From NCBI RefSeq assembly GCF_030409905.1, contig NZ_JAUFQT010000002.1:806001-870000 (forward strand): 64,000 nt of DNA. The letters run 5' to 3'. Origin of the DNA: Echinicola jeungdonensis (lineage in GTDB: Bacteria; Bacteroidota; Bacteroidia; Cytophagales; Cyclobacteriaceae). Below, one piece after another: positions 8,878-18,017 of the stretch. The first letter of the stretch is position 1. Every line of letters begins with the position of its first letter. The position numbers were made by a program, and so were the translations under genes. The notes beneath the pieces were generated by a model. The model saw only the letters and a list, made by a program, of their open reading frames with translations. It did no database searches and was not told where the DNA came from.

Positions 8878-10206
8878 TTAAAATTTCGGCAACTTCCATC
8901 CATTATGGTAACGGGCCTTGATCAATTCATCCGCTGATTGATGACCAAAATTTTCTTTTTCAGCGTCCCAATAGATCTTTTCCCCGGTTTTGAAGGCAAT
9001 ATTACCCATATGAGCATTGATAGCTGCAATACTTCCGGTTTCTATTCCACAATGTAAAAGTGAAGCATCATTCTGGGTAATGGCATCGACAAAGTTGGCC
9101 GTATGGATATCCAATGGATTGCCTTCTGGTTTCACTCTTTCCATAGACTCCAAGCGAGGTCTTTCCCCATCCTTCTCGGCAATAATTTCCCAGCCACCCC
9201 GGTTAACTACCAAAGTGGCATTATTACCGATAAAGGCAATCCCTTCCGTGTATCCATAATTGCCCCCATCAATGCCTGTGGCATGTTCCCAAAGCAAATT
9301 AAAACCATCAAATTCATAGACAGTTTGTAGAGTATCTGGAGTTTCAGAGGCATCCTCTGGATAGGCCAATTTCCCTCCTGAAGCCATAATGGATTTTGGA
9401 GCCTTCACTCCCATAGCATGAAGTGCAATATCGATTTCATGAACACCCCAATCCGTCATCAACCCCCCTGCATAGTCCCAAAACCAACGGAAATTAAAAT
9501 GGAATCGATTTTCATTGAAAGGACGTTTTGGTGCAGGCCCTAACCACATTTGATAATCGACCCCTTCGGGAACAGGGGTATCTGGCTTCACCGGCACTGG
9601 ATCCATCCATCCCTGATAAGCCCAGCATTTTACCAATCGGATATTACCTAATTGACCAGATTTCACAAATTGGATGGCTTGATCATACTGGCTTCCACTT
9701 CGCTGCCATTGTCCAACCTGAACCATCTTTCCGTATTTTTTGGCCGCATTGACCATCACATTGCATTCTTCTATAGAATTGGCAATGGGTTTTTCCAAAT
9801 AAACATGTTTCACAGCTTCCAAACTATCTACCAGGTTCAAACAATGCCAATGATCTGGGGTCCCAATAATCACCGCATCAATATCTTTGTTTTCCAACAT
9901 TTTGCGGTAATCCTTATACAACTTGGGCTTTTTTCCTCTTTGCTTTTCAACATCCAAGGCCCTCCTATCCAGCACACTTTGGTCCACATCAGCAACAGCC
10001 ACACAATTTACATGGGGCATTTTCATAAAGGAATTCATATTGGACCAGCCCATCCCATTGGCCCCTATTAGGCCAAAATTGATCATATCATTGGCACCTA
10101 TAGTTTTCGCTAAACTTTCCAGGTCATGAGCAGACACATAGCTGGGTAAGCTTAACCCTGCTGAAGCCAACAAGGAATTTTGCAGAAATTTTCTTCTAGA
10201 TGACAT
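8878..10206 (-). CDS. Gfo/Idh/MocA family oxidoreductase with Tat signal
   Basis: A 442-aa protein. Its N-terminus MSSRRKFLQNSLLASAG has the twin-arginine pattern SRRKFLQ, so it is probably folded with cofactor and exported by Tat. The Rossmann stretch MINFGLIGANGMG is near 41-53, and EKPIANSIEECNVM near 138-151 contains the conserved EKP of the Gfo/Idh/MocA family; WGVHEIDIALHAMG is typical of the C-terminal domain. Such exported members act on sugars or their keto forms with tightly bound NAD(P). It is downstream of the DUF1080 gene (45-bp gap) and converges on DUF6807/cyclase. Confidence 0.92.
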   Translation of the reverse strand: MSSRRKFLQNSLLASAGLSLPSYVSAHDLESLAKTIGANDMINFGLIGANGMGWSNMNSFMKMPHVNCVAVADVDQSVLDRRALDVEKQRGKKPKLYKDYRKMLENKDIDAVIIGTPDHWHCLNLVDSLEAVKHVYLEKPIANSIEECNVMVNAAKKYGKMVQVGQWQRSGSQYDQAIQFVKSGQLGNIRLVKCWAYQGWMDPVPVKPDTPVPEGVDYQMWLGPAPKRPFNENRFHFNFRWFWDYAGGLMTDWGVHEIDIALHAMGVKAPKSIMASGGKLAYPEDASETPDTLQTVYEFDGFNLLWEHATGIDGGNYGYTEGIAFIGNNATLVVNRGGWEIIAEKDGERPRLESMERVKPEGNPLDIHTANFVDAITQNDASLLHCGIETGSIAAINAHMGNIAFKTGEKIYWDAEKENFGHQSADELIKARYHNGWKLPKF

Positions 10207-10251
10207 AAAGGTTGAGGTTATTTGAGGTTTATTAAATAATAAAAAAGAAGG

Positions 10252-11013
10252 CTAAAGTTTTCTTACCCAGATATTTCTAAAACTGACCCGGTTACCATGA
10301 TCCTGTAATTGAAAGGGCAATTCGGCGGGATGGGGTTTATATTGATGAACGCCAATGTAAGCGGTAACTCCTTTTATTTCCCGGTGGTTATGAACCAACA
10401 CGCCATTATGGATCACTGTTAGGTAGGCTGGTTTCATTAAAATCCCGTCAGAATTGAATCTTGGGGCTGTAAAAAAAACATCATAAGTATTCCATTTTTG
10501 GGGAGATCGCATGGCATTGACCAAAGGCATATATTCTTTATAAATACTGGCTGCCTGGCCATTGCTATAAGTCCGATTTTGATAGGAATCTAAAATTTGC
10601 ACCTCATATTTTCCCATTATCAAAAGTCCGCTATTTCCTCTCCCTTGGCCTTCCCCTTTGATTTCGGATGGTGCTCTCCATTCCAAATGGATTTGAACAT
10701 CCCCATAAGATTCCTTGGTTTCCAGGTTGCCGGATCCGGGATTTACTGTAACAATGCCATCTTGGATAATCCATTCCGGATTTTCTCCTGTCTTATTACT
10801 TTTCCAATGAACCAGGTTGCTTCCGTCAAAAAGTACAATAGCATCGGAAGGTGGTAAATGGTCTTTTTCACCAGGTTTGACCACCCTGGGCTGTGGCTCC
10901 CATTGCTCTGTGGCCTCGGGAGGTAAATCGACATTTTTATTATTGGTTTGAGCATTGGACACAGTACCCAAAAGCCCTATGGACCATATGTAAAATAATA
11001 GGTGGTATTTCAT
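10252..11013 (-). CDS. DUF1080 / 3-keto-disaccharide hydrolase family, secreted
   Basis: A 253-aa protein with a signal peptide (about residues 1-21, ending VSNAQ). The DUF1080 (PF06439) concanavalin-like fold is seen as LFDGSNLVHWKS near 61-72, WRAPSE, the GRGNSGLLIMGKYEVQILDS block near 125-144 and the C-terminal SFRNIWVRKL. The family is now linked to cleavage of 3-keto-glycosides, and pairing with an exported Gfo/Idh oxidoreductase fits oxidation of a sugar at C3 followed by cleavage. It is first in a two-gene minus-strand unit. A C8 tract lies in the intergenic DNA upstream of it. Confidence 0.88.
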   Translation of the reverse strand: MKYHLLFYIWSIGLLGTVSNAQTNNKNVDLPPEATEQWEPQPRVVKPGEKDHLPPSDAIVLFDGSNLVHWKSNKTGENPEWIIQDGIVTVNPGSGNLETKESYGDVQIHLEWRAPSEIKGEGQGRGNSGLLIMGKYEVQILDSYQNRTYSNGQAASIYKEYMPLVNAMRSPQKWNTYDVFFTAPRFNSDGILMKPAYLTVIHNGVLVHNHREIKGVTAYIGVHQYKPHPAELPFQLQDHGNRVSFRNIWVRKL

Positions 11014-11319
11014 TTTTTGACTGGGTTATATGGTAAAATTAAAAGTTAGAAGTTAATCGATTTAGGATTAAAATAAAAAATAAAATAATTCAAAAGTTGC
11101 CCCCCCCTATTTATGGAAAAATTCCACAGATGGTTGCTTTTTCAATTGCAATATGAAGCTTTTAAAATTGGGCACAACTTTTGCAGATTTTTTTGGTGAT
11201 AATTAACCACTTACAATTTAAAATAAACGGATAAATAGGTAACTTATAATATATTGTTTTGAAAAAAATAAAATCACGAATTTAGAAATCACTATAAATC
11301 TCAAATTAATCACTATGCC
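11014..11319. other. Divergent intergenic region with a C8 tract
   Basis: This 306-bp gap separates the DUF1080 gene (minus) from a lipoprotein gene (plus), so it must hold both promoters. The most notable element is a run of eight C at 11100-11107 in otherwise AT-rich DNA. I see no gene and no clear -7 box that I would defend. Confidence 0.45.
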
Positions 11320-12195
11320 ATGAAAAAGTACATACTCATTTTCACCGTATTTTCTTTACTGGTTTCATGTAACCAGAAAAAGTTGAATCAACTCAGTCAG
11401 GAAAATGCTGAATTGAAAGAGGAAGCCGCAGAAAATGACTCCACTATCAATGAGTTTATCCAAACCATCAATGAAATTGAAGCTAATCTAGCCATGATTA
11501 AGGAAAAGGAGGATATGATTAACCGGTCCACCCAATCCAATGAAAATCCCAATAATGCTAGAGCAGCTATCATTCAGGACCTTAAAACCATTAATACTTT
11601 AATGGAAGAAAACAAGCAAAAAATAGCCTCATTAAGTGAAAAAGTCAATAATTCCGATATTAAGCTCGGGGAATTTAACCAAATGGTTAAAAGCCTAAAT
11701 AGCAGGTTGGAAGAAAGAAAAACAGAAATCACCCAAATGCAGGATGAGTTAGCCTTACTTGCCAAAGAAAAAGAGATGCTTACCGTTACTGTGGATACCT
11801 TAGAAACCAAGGTCAGTGATTTATCATTGGTCAATCAAATTAAAACCGATAGCATTAACCAACAAATAAAAGCCCTTAATACGGCCTATGTTACTTCTGG
11901 GACTTACAAAGACTTGAAGGAAAAAGGGGTAATTGACAAAGAAGGAGGTATTATCGGCATTGGCTCAGTAAAGAAATTGGCCGAAGACTTTAATAAGGAA
12001 ATCTTTGAAAAAATTGATATCTCCCAGACAAAGGCAATTCCCTTAAATGGAAAAAAAGCAACAGTCATTACCTCCCATCCCTCAGAATCCTATAGACTCA
12101 ATTCAGAGGATGGAAATAATTTGGACAGCCTTTATATCTCCGACCCAAGGGCATTTTGGAAAGCATCTAAATACCTGGTGATTTTATATGAATAA
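11320..12195 (+). CDS. Coiled-coil lipoprotein, 291 aa
   Basis: The signal peptide ends in a lipobox (SLLVSC, Cys17), so this is a lipoprotein of the outer or inner membrane. Residues about 20-190 are a long heptad-rich coiled coil (many Leu/Ile spaced with Glu/Lys/Asn). The C-terminal 100 residues form a small globular domain with TYKDLKEKGVIDKEGG and ITSHPSESYRLN; this tail is common in Bacteroidota lipoproteins of unknown function. No enzyme motif is seen. A single-gene unit, closed by a very strong 19-bp hairpin that also faces the next, convergent gene. Confidence 0.82.
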   Translation: MKKYILIFTVFSLLVSCNQKKLNQLSQENAELKEEAAENDSTINEFIQTINEIEANLAMIKEKEDMINRSTQSNENPNNARAAIIQDLKTINTLMEENKQKIASLSEKVNNSDIKLGEFNQMVKSLNSRLEERKTEITQMQDELALLAKEKEMLTVTVDTLETKVSDLSLVNQIKTDSINQQIKALNTAYVTSGTYKDLKEKGVIDKEGGIIGIGSVKKLAEDFNKEIFEKIDISQTKAIPLNGKKATVITSHPSESYRLNSEDGNNLDSLYISDPRAFWKASKYLVILYE

Positions 12196-12216
12196 TTGCC
12201 TAGTTACTGAGAAAAA

Positions 12217-12269
12217 AAATAGAAAACCCCAGTTCTTCCTTGTTTGGCTTGAACTGGGGTTTTCTATTT
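12217..12269. terminator. Bidirectional terminator, 19-bp stem
   Basis: Arms at 12217-12235 and 12251-12269 are perfect 19-nt complements with a GC core (CCCCAGTTC/GAACTGGGG) flanked by A and T runs, lying between two convergent genes. Confidence 0.9.
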
Positions 12270-12306
12270 AAATATGAATTATAAAATTGTTGTCAAATAA
12301 AAAGGG

Positions 12307-13440
12307 TTAATACAGCTCCTTTATTTTATTTTTTAGACTGTCCATGATATTGGTTGGATAATTTTTTTCCCCAATAAAAATATCTGTCATGGCTTCTATA
12401 AATTGCCCCCCATATTTTCTCATCAAAAAATTTCTAATCATTCGCTGGCTGTAAAACCATTTTGAAACATTCTCGGCCGTATTAATTTCCGGTAACAGCT
12501 CTCCTTCCAATTTACTTTGGTATAATTCACCGGCTTTTTCAGGAACAAGCTTCGATTCCAAAATTGCTTCTACCACCATTTCACCACTTCTTAAGGCATT
12601 GGAAATCCCTTCTGCAGTCACCGGGTCCGCAAAGCCTGCTGCATCACCAATTAGAAAAACTTTATTTCTGAAAAATCCATCCGTCCTGGGAGCTACCGGT
12701 ATCTGAAATCCATGGGCTTTTTCACTAATAACTTCTTTAATATTAAGCTTTTCCAGATATTTCCGGTAATAGGCCTTTAAATCAATTCTTGCTTTCCGAG
12801 CGGAGGCCACTCCCAAGGAAAGGTGATTTTTTTTCGGAAAACTCCAGGCATATCCATGCGGAATACTATCTACATCAAACCGGACCTCTTTGGATAATCT
12901 TTCAAAATCTTCCGGCTTAACTTCTACTTCATACTCCAAAGCTGGGATCAATTTCCTAGTGTCCTTCCACCCCGCCATTTTTGCGGTTTGACTCAATGCT
13001 CCATCCGCAGCAATGATCATTTTGGCCCGTATATCTCCTTGATCCGTATGAAGGGTTAGGATTTCACCAAAAGTAATACCGGTAAGCTTATGGCCATCTT
13101 TTAAGCATACTCCCTGGTCTTGAGCTTTTTCAATGATAAAATTATCAAAATCATCCCGCATCACCATACTGATCACTGGCACTTCCCGTTTGGTGGTCAA
13201 CATCAAATCTTCATTTTCAAAATACAAGTTGATTTGATGAAACTCTCTTTCCACAACTGGAGAAATATCAAAAGGCAATTTCCTTCTACCCCTATATACA
13301 AATCCACCACCACAAGTTTTGTAACGTGGCAAAACTTCTTTTTCGACAATTACCGATTTTATCCCTTTTTGGGCCAAATGAAAAGCAGCCGAAGCACCTG
13401 CAGGGCCGCTCCCTATAACTGCTACATCGAAGTATTCCAT
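12307..13440 (-). CDS. Geranylgeranyl-reductase-family FAD oxidoreductase
   Basis: A 377-aa flavoprotein. The dinucleotide-binding motif VAVIGSGPAGASAA is at about residues 7-20, YKTCGGGFVYRG near 40-51 matches the conserved substrate-side loop of the geranylgeranyl reductase group, and FLIGDAAGFADPVTAEGI near 263-280 is the second FAD motif. Members saturate isoprenoid chains of quinones, lipids or carotenoids, or hydroxylate aromatic rings; the substrate is not evident and no biosynthetic partner is adjacent. Monocistronic by layout, with a terminator shared with the lipoprotein gene. Confidence 0.87.
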   Translation of the reverse strand: MEYFDVAVIGSGPAGASAAFHLAQKGIKSVIVEKEVLPRYKTCGGGFVYRGRRKLPFDISPVVEREFHQINLYFENEDLMLTTKREVPVISMVMRDDFDNFIIEKAQDQGVCLKDGHKLTGITFGEILTLHTDQGDIRAKMIIAADGALSQTAKMAGWKDTRKLIPALEYEVEVKPEDFERLSKEVRFDVDSIPHGYAWSFPKKNHLSLGVASARKARIDLKAYYRKYLEKLNIKEVISEKAHGFQIPVAPRTDGFFRNKVFLIGDAAGFADPVTAEGISNALRSGEMVVEAILESKLVPEKAGELYQSKLEGELLPEINTAENVSKWFYSQRMIRNFLMRKYGGQFIEAMTDIFIGEKNYPTNIMDSLKNKIKELY

Positions 13441-13685
13441 TCCTTCCTATAGTGTAATAATGACCAAATATTCCCACCAAAGTAATACTTAATTCCCGAT
13501 TGATTTGAATCAAATGGGTACATTTTTCCTTATGTGGTTAGTTTTGACCAAATTTTTACCCCACTATGGAAATGGATGGATTTTATGAGAGTATTAAATT
13601 AATTGCCCAAAACCCACTAATTTTGAATAGGGTTGGAAAAAATTAATTCCAAACTAATATCACATTAATTGAATTCAATAAAATT

Positions 13686-14876
13686 ATGAATAACCGACAG
13701 CTTTTTCTTTCCCATTTAGCCCAAACTACTGATTTTCCCCTTATGCTGGAAATTGAAAAAACAGAAGGAATTTATATGTATGGGCCAAATGGAGAAAAAT
13801 TTATAGACCTGATTTCCGGCATTGGCGTTAGCAATGTTGGCCACAGACATCCCCAGGTAATAGAGGCCATTCAAGAACAATTGGACAAATATCTTCACCT
13901 GATGGTCTATGGGGAATATATTCAATCCCCCCAGGTCATGCTTGCTAAAGCACTAAGTGATACTCTTCCTGCCAAACTTGATAATGTTTATTTGGTAAAT
14001 AGTGGAAGTGAAGCGGTGGAAGGAGCTTTAAAACTGGCAAAAAGATTTTCGGGAAGGCGGGAAATCATATGCTGTAACAATGCTTACCACGGTAGTACCC
14101 ATGGTTCATTATCCGTTGGAGGAAATGAAGAACTAAAACGAGCCTACAGACCATTGGTTCCCGGTATTTCACATATTGCTTTTGGGGAAACGAAAGACCT
14201 CACAAAAATCACAGAATCAACTGCTGCGGTAATTATTGAGACTGTCCAGGGTGAAGCTGGAGTAAGGGTGGCTTCCAAAGAATATTTTAAAGCCTTAAAA
14301 GCAAAGTGTAATGAAACGGGTGCCTTGTTGATTTTGGATGAAATCCAGGCAGGTTTTGGAAGGACCGGAAAGTTCTGGGCCTTTGAGCATTATGAAATTA
14401 TACCGGATATATTAGTTTGCGCCAAAGGCATGGGAGGAGGAATGCCCATAGGGGCTTTTATATCTTCCAAAAAAATAATGGAGGTATTTAAAACAAATCC
14501 CTTACTTGGTCACATTTCAACTTTTGGGGGACACCCGGTAAGTGCTGCAGCTTCTTTAGCTACAATTCAAGTGCTCAAAAATGAAAACCTGATCGAAATG
14601 GTTGAGCCTAAAGCCCATTTGTTCAAAAAACTGCTCAACCACCCCCAAGTCCGTTCCATAAGGAACAAAGGTTTGATGATGGCGGTGGAGTTCGAATCTT
14701 TTGAAATACTAAAACCTATCATAGACCGGGCCATAGAATTGGGCGTTGTAACCGATTGGTTCCTATTTTGTAATGATTCCATGCGAATTGCCCCTCCCCT
14801 GACCATTACCATGGAGGAAATCCATGAGTCTTGTGAGATAATTTCACAAGCCATCAAAGAAAAAGCTGATAATTAA
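13686..14876 (+). CDS. Class III aminotransferase (PLP-dependent)
   Basis: A 396-aa fold-type I enzyme. NSGSEAVEGALKLAKR near 105-120 binds the PLP phosphate, LILDEIQAGFGRTG near 215-228 carries the Asp (218) that contacts the pyridine nitrogen, and Lys247 in VCAKGMGGGMPIGAF is the Schiff-base lysine. Family members include ornithine, acetylornithine, GABA and lysine transaminases; substrate cannot be assigned and no arginine genes are nearby. ATG start after a 245-bp gap shared with the divergent flavoprotein gene; that gap has a near-perfect ATTTGA-A-TCAAAT palindrome at about 13503-13515. Confidence 0.92.
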   Translation: MNNRQLFLSHLAQTTDFPLMLEIEKTEGIYMYGPNGEKFIDLISGIGVSNVGHRHPQVIEAIQEQLDKYLHLMVYGEYIQSPQVMLAKALSDTLPAKLDNVYLVNSGSEAVEGALKLAKRFSGRREIICCNNAYHGSTHGSLSVGGNEELKRAYRPLVPGISHIAFGETKDLTKITESTAAVIIETVQGEAGVRVASKEYFKALKAKCNETGALLILDEIQAGFGRTGKFWAFEHYEIIPDILVCAKGMGGGMPIGAFISSKKIMEVFKTNPLLGHISTFGGHPVSAAASLATIQVLKNENLIEMVEPKAHLFKKLLNHPQVRSIRNKGLMMAVEFESFEILKPIIDRAIELGVVTDWFLFCNDSMRIAPPLTITMEEIHESCEIISQAIKEKADN

Positions 14877-15065
14877 AAGAAGTATAATTCTTATTTAAGA
14901 AACTGAAATTTTGGAGGTATTTTGTTATTTTTATTGGGTTTTCAGGACAGAATTTTATTATCCTAAATAAGGATAAATTATATGGGAAAAAGTAAACTTT
15001 TATGGAGAGTTAATCGTTTTCCCTATCAAATCAATAGACTTTGTTATAACCAAAATAATCAATTT

Positions 15066-15701
15066 ATGTCATTAAGATTAGGAGACAATGCACCAGATTT
15101 TACCGCGGATAGTACCGAAGGGAAAATCAATCTTTATGAGTACTTGGGCGATAGCTGGGGAATTTTATTTTCCCACCCTTCAGACTATACTCCGGTTTGT
15201 ACTACAGAATTAGGGGCTGCAGCCAAACTAAAAAAAGAGTTTGAAAAAAGGAATGTCAAAATGATTGCCTTAAGCGTTGATGGTCTGGAAGACCATAAGG
15301 GTTGGGTAAAAGATATTAATGAGACCCAAGGTACTGAAGTGAATTATCCGATCATTGCGGATGAGGATCATAAGGTTTCTGAACTTTATGACATGATCCA
15401 CCCAAATGCCGATGAAAAGGCTACTGTGAGATCTGTCTTTATCATTGGCCCTGACAAAAAAATCAAACTCATCATAACTTATCCTGCAAGTACCGGAAGG
15501 AATTTTGATGAGCTGCTCAGGGTGATTGATTCCTTACAACTAACCGCTTATCATTCTGTAGCTACTCCAGTAAACTGGAAGCATGGTGAAGATGTGGTAA
15601 TTCTTCCAGCTATTACCGATGCAGAAATTCCTGGAAAATTTCCCAAAGGTCATAAGGAAATCAAACCCTATTTGAGAATCACACCTCAACCGGATTTGTA
15701 A
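15066..15701 (+). CDS. 1-Cys peroxiredoxin, Prx6 type
   Basis: A 211-aa peroxiredoxin. SHPSDYTPVCTTELG gives the PxxxTxxC motif with peroxidatic Cys45; the long C-terminal arm (ATPVNWKHGEDVVILP and KGHKEIKPYLR) is that of the Prx6/AhpE-like 1-Cys group, which reduces H2O2 and phospholipid hydroperoxides. I choose ATG 15066 over an upstream in-frame ATG at 14982, since family members begin MSLRLGDNAPDF and the extra 28 residues look non-coding. It is followed immediately by a strong terminator. The aminotransferase gene ends 190 bp upstream, so it likely has its own promoter. Confidence 0.93.
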   Translation: MSLRLGDNAPDFTADSTEGKINLYEYLGDSWGILFSHPSDYTPVCTTELGAAAKLKKEFEKRNVKMIALSVDGLEDHKGWVKDINETQGTEVNYPIIADEDHKVSELYDMIHPNADEKATVRSVFIIGPDKKIKLIITYPASTGRNFDELLRVIDSLQLTAYHSVATPVNWKHGEDVVILPAITDAEIPGKFPKGHKEIKPYLRITPQPDL

Positions 15702-15711
15702 TAGGTGGATT

Positions 15712-15753
15712 AAAAAAACGCTTTTCCGAATCTTAGGAAAAGCGTTTTTTTTT
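15712..15753 (+). terminator. Rho-independent terminator after the Prx6-type gene
   Basis: AAAACGCTTTTCC pairs with GGAAAAGCGTTTT around an 8-nt loop (arms about 15712-15727 and 15736-15753), ending in nine T. Confidence 0.9.
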
Positions 15754-16026
15754 AAATTAAAAATAATCCAATATTTAAATCCCTGTTCAGACTTTATCTT
15801 ATACAGGCTTCACTTTCCTCCCTCCAGGCCAACTGTATTCCTCTTCCTGCCAGAATGGCCAATAATGAATTTGATTTGGGCCATTACTAATCTTTTTTTC
15901 CTACAAAAGTATTTCGTTTTTAACCTTCCATAGTTTATATTTTCACCCTAAATCATGGCATTATTTGCAAGTTTTATTACCTTTCAACACTCCAATCTTT
16001 AATATAGATCAACATTATTTCAACAG
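15754..16026. other. Intergenic region, nothing recognised
   Basis: The 325-bp gap between the Prx6 gene and the FabH-like gene begins with the terminator. The remaining 273 bp are AT-rich, without an open frame of note, repeat or recognisable regulatory motif. Confidence 0.5.
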
Positions 16027-17112
16027 ATGTCAGAAAATCAACTTTATTCAGTCATTATCGGAACGGGTAGTTATATTCCCAGCCGGATAATAAAAAACGA
16101 AGACTTTTTAGACCGAAAATTTTTCAACAAAGAAGGCGAAAGACTCAAAAAATCCAACCAAGAAATAATCCAAAAATTCCAGGAAATCACTGAAATCGAA
16201 GAAAGAAGGTACATAGAAGATGAATATGTAACTTCCGACATGGCTTTTTTTGCAGCAAAAGAAGCCTTATCAAGTGCACAACTTGATAAAGAAGACCTGG
16301 ATTATATAATTGTTGCTCATAATTTTGGTGATGTCAATTTTGACAACCAAAAAACTGATATTTTACCAAGTTTGGGATCCAGGGTCAAATACAAACTGAA
16401 AATCCAAAATCCGAATTGCATTGCCTATGATTTACCCTTTGGTTGCCCCGGTTGGGTGCAGGGATTAATCCAAGCCAATTACTATATCAAAGCAGGGGAC
16501 GCAAAAAATATTCTTGTCATAGGAGCAGAAACCTTATCCAGGATTTCAGACCCCCATGATATTGACAGCATGATTTACGCAGATGGCGCAGGGGCCGTTG
16601 TCATCCAAGCCCAAGATAGCGAAGAACCTATTGGGATTTTGAAACACAAAAGCCGTTCTGATACCATTAATCATGCGATGCTACTCAAAATGGGGCTTTC
16701 CTACAATCCCGATTACAAGGATGATACCTTATTTATGAAAATGAATGGAAGAAAGTTATATGAATATGCCCTAAACACCGTTCCTGGCTTAGTCAAGGAA
16801 ACCTTGGATCTAGCTGGTTTGGAAATTTCCGACATCAAAAAAATCCTCATCCACCAAGCCAATGCAAAAATGGATGATGCCATCACAAAAAGAATATTGA
16901 AATTTTATGGACAAAAACTTGACCCAAGGGAAATAATGCCTATGACCATTACCAAACTGGGTAATAATTCCGTGGCGACCGTCCCCATCCTTTTGGACTT
17001 ATTAAATAAAAAGAAATTAGAAGACCATCAACTCAAATCACAAGATCATATCTTATTTGCTTCGGTAGGAGCTGGAATGAATGTTAATGCAGTTCTATAT
17101 AAAGTGCCTTAA
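16027..17112 (+). CDS. Beta-ketoacyl-ACP synthase III (FabH-like)
   Basis: A 361-aa thiolase-fold condensing enzyme. The catalytic triad is visible: Cys140 in PFGCPGWVQG, His in LIHQANAKM (about 282) and Asn in KLGNNSVAT (about 315). YADGAGAVVIQ is also typical. It is slightly longer than housekeeping FabH (about 330), with an insertion after residue 30, so it may be one of the Bacteroidota 3-oxoacyl-ACP synthase III paralogues rather than the essential fatty-acid initiator. No ACP or other fatty-acid gene is adjacent. ATG start, isolated unit. Confidence 0.88.
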   Translation: MSENQLYSVIIGTGSYIPSRIIKNEDFLDRKFFNKEGERLKKSNQEIIQKFQEITEIEERRYIEDEYVTSDMAFFAAKEALSSAQLDKEDLDYIIVAHNFGDVNFDNQKTDILPSLGSRVKYKLKIQNPNCIAYDLPFGCPGWVQGLIQANYYIKAGDAKNILVIGAETLSRISDPHDIDSMIYADGAGAVVIQAQDSEEPIGILKHKSRSDTINHAMLLKMGLSYNPDYKDDTLFMKMNGRKLYEYALNTVPGLVKETLDLAGLEISDIKKILIHQANAKMDDAITKRILKFYGQKLDPREIMPMTITKLGNNSVATVPILLDLLNKKKLEDHQLKSQDHILFASVGAGMNVNAVLYKVP

Positions 17113-17132
17113 AACATTGAAAAGCCAAGAAA

Positions 17133-17160
17133 AAAGCCCTTAATGAATTCAGGGCTTTGT
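17133..17160. terminator. Hairpin between convergent FabH-like and PhzF genes
   Basis: Arms AAAGCCCT (17133-17140) and AGGGCTTT (17151-17158) with a 10-nt loop. The T run is better in the minus direction, so it probably serves the PhzF gene first. Confidence 0.7.
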
Positions 17161-17952
17161 TTATATTTCCAAAAAACCTTCAAAAATTTTAACAGCTTTT
17201 CCGTAAATTTTAACCCTGTCCCCTATTTTTTCAAGTCTCATTTCACCTTCCCGCCTACTGGACTGAAAAGCTTTTAGATTTTCTAATCCATTCTTATTAT
17301 GCCAATAATCAATTAAAGCACAATGGGCAAAACCCGTAACTGGATCCTCATTTATTCCTAGGTTTGGCGCAAAATACCGGGAGTAAATATCATACTGATC
17401 GTCCCCTTTTGCGGTAATGATGATTCCTTCATCACTGTGCACTGCTACCACATTGGACAAGGGACGTGCATATTCAACTGCATGAAAGTTTTCCAATTCC
17501 AAAATCCAATTTCTATCCAAAGCAGCAGCCCCGATCACTTTTTGTCCAAAAAAATCATCCTTAAAATAGGGGTGTTCAGCTTCTTTGGTGGGTATAATGG
17601 GAAAATCCATCACAATTTCATCTCCCTCCATTTTGACTACCAGTTCGCCAGAATTGGTGTCAAAAACAATGTCCTTGTCCATATCTACCACTTCTTCCAC
17701 ATACAGCATAAATGCACTGGCCAAAGTAGCATGCCCACATATATCCACTTCACGGGTAGGAGTAAACCACCTTACTTTAAAGGTATTTTCTCCAGTTTGT
17801 TCTAAAAAAGCTGTTTCACTAAGATTCATTTCAGCTGCTATAAGTTGCATTCCTTCTTCTGGAACAGGCCCTGGTAATAAACAGATGGCAGCAGGGTTTC
17901 CTGAAAAAGGTATATCAGTAAATGCATCAATTGTTACAATCGGTAATTGCAT
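17161..17952 (-). CDS. PhzF family isomerase/epimerase
   Basis: A 263-aa protein of the diaminopimelate-epimerase fold. FTDIPFSGNPAAIC near 11-24, the catalytic Glu in MNLSETAFLE near 43-52, CGHATLASAFML near 73-84 and GINEDPVTGFAHCAL near 205-219 are all PhzF hallmarks. PhzF itself isomerises dihydro-hydroxyanthranilate in phenazine synthesis, but most homologues sit outside phenazine clusters, as here, and have unknown substrates. It lies downstream of pncA on the same strand with a 65-bp gap, so it might be read from the NAD-salvage transcript. Confidence 0.92.
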   Translation of the reverse strand: MQLPIVTIDAFTDIPFSGNPAAICLLPGPVPEEGMQLIAAEMNLSETAFLEQTGENTFKVRWFTPTREVDICGHATLASAFMLYVEEVVDMDKDIVFDTNSGELVVKMEGDEIVMDFPIIPTKEAEHPYFKDDFFGQKVIGAAALDRNWILELENFHAVEYARPLSNVVAVHSDEGIIITAKGDDQYDIYSRYFAPNLGINEDPVTGFAHCALIDYWHNKNGLENLKAFQSSRREGEMRLEKIGDRVKIYGKAVKIFEGFLEI

Positions 17953-18017
17953 ATGTTTGGGTTTAAAAGTTGATTACAGAATAAAATTGAATATTAATTA
18001 TTTTTTTATACCCTGTC

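Noticed and set aside
13503..13515. ATTTGA-A-TCAAAT palindrome upstream of the aminotransferase
   Set aside because: Short AT-rich palindromes are expected by chance in such DNA, and no regulator gene is nearby.
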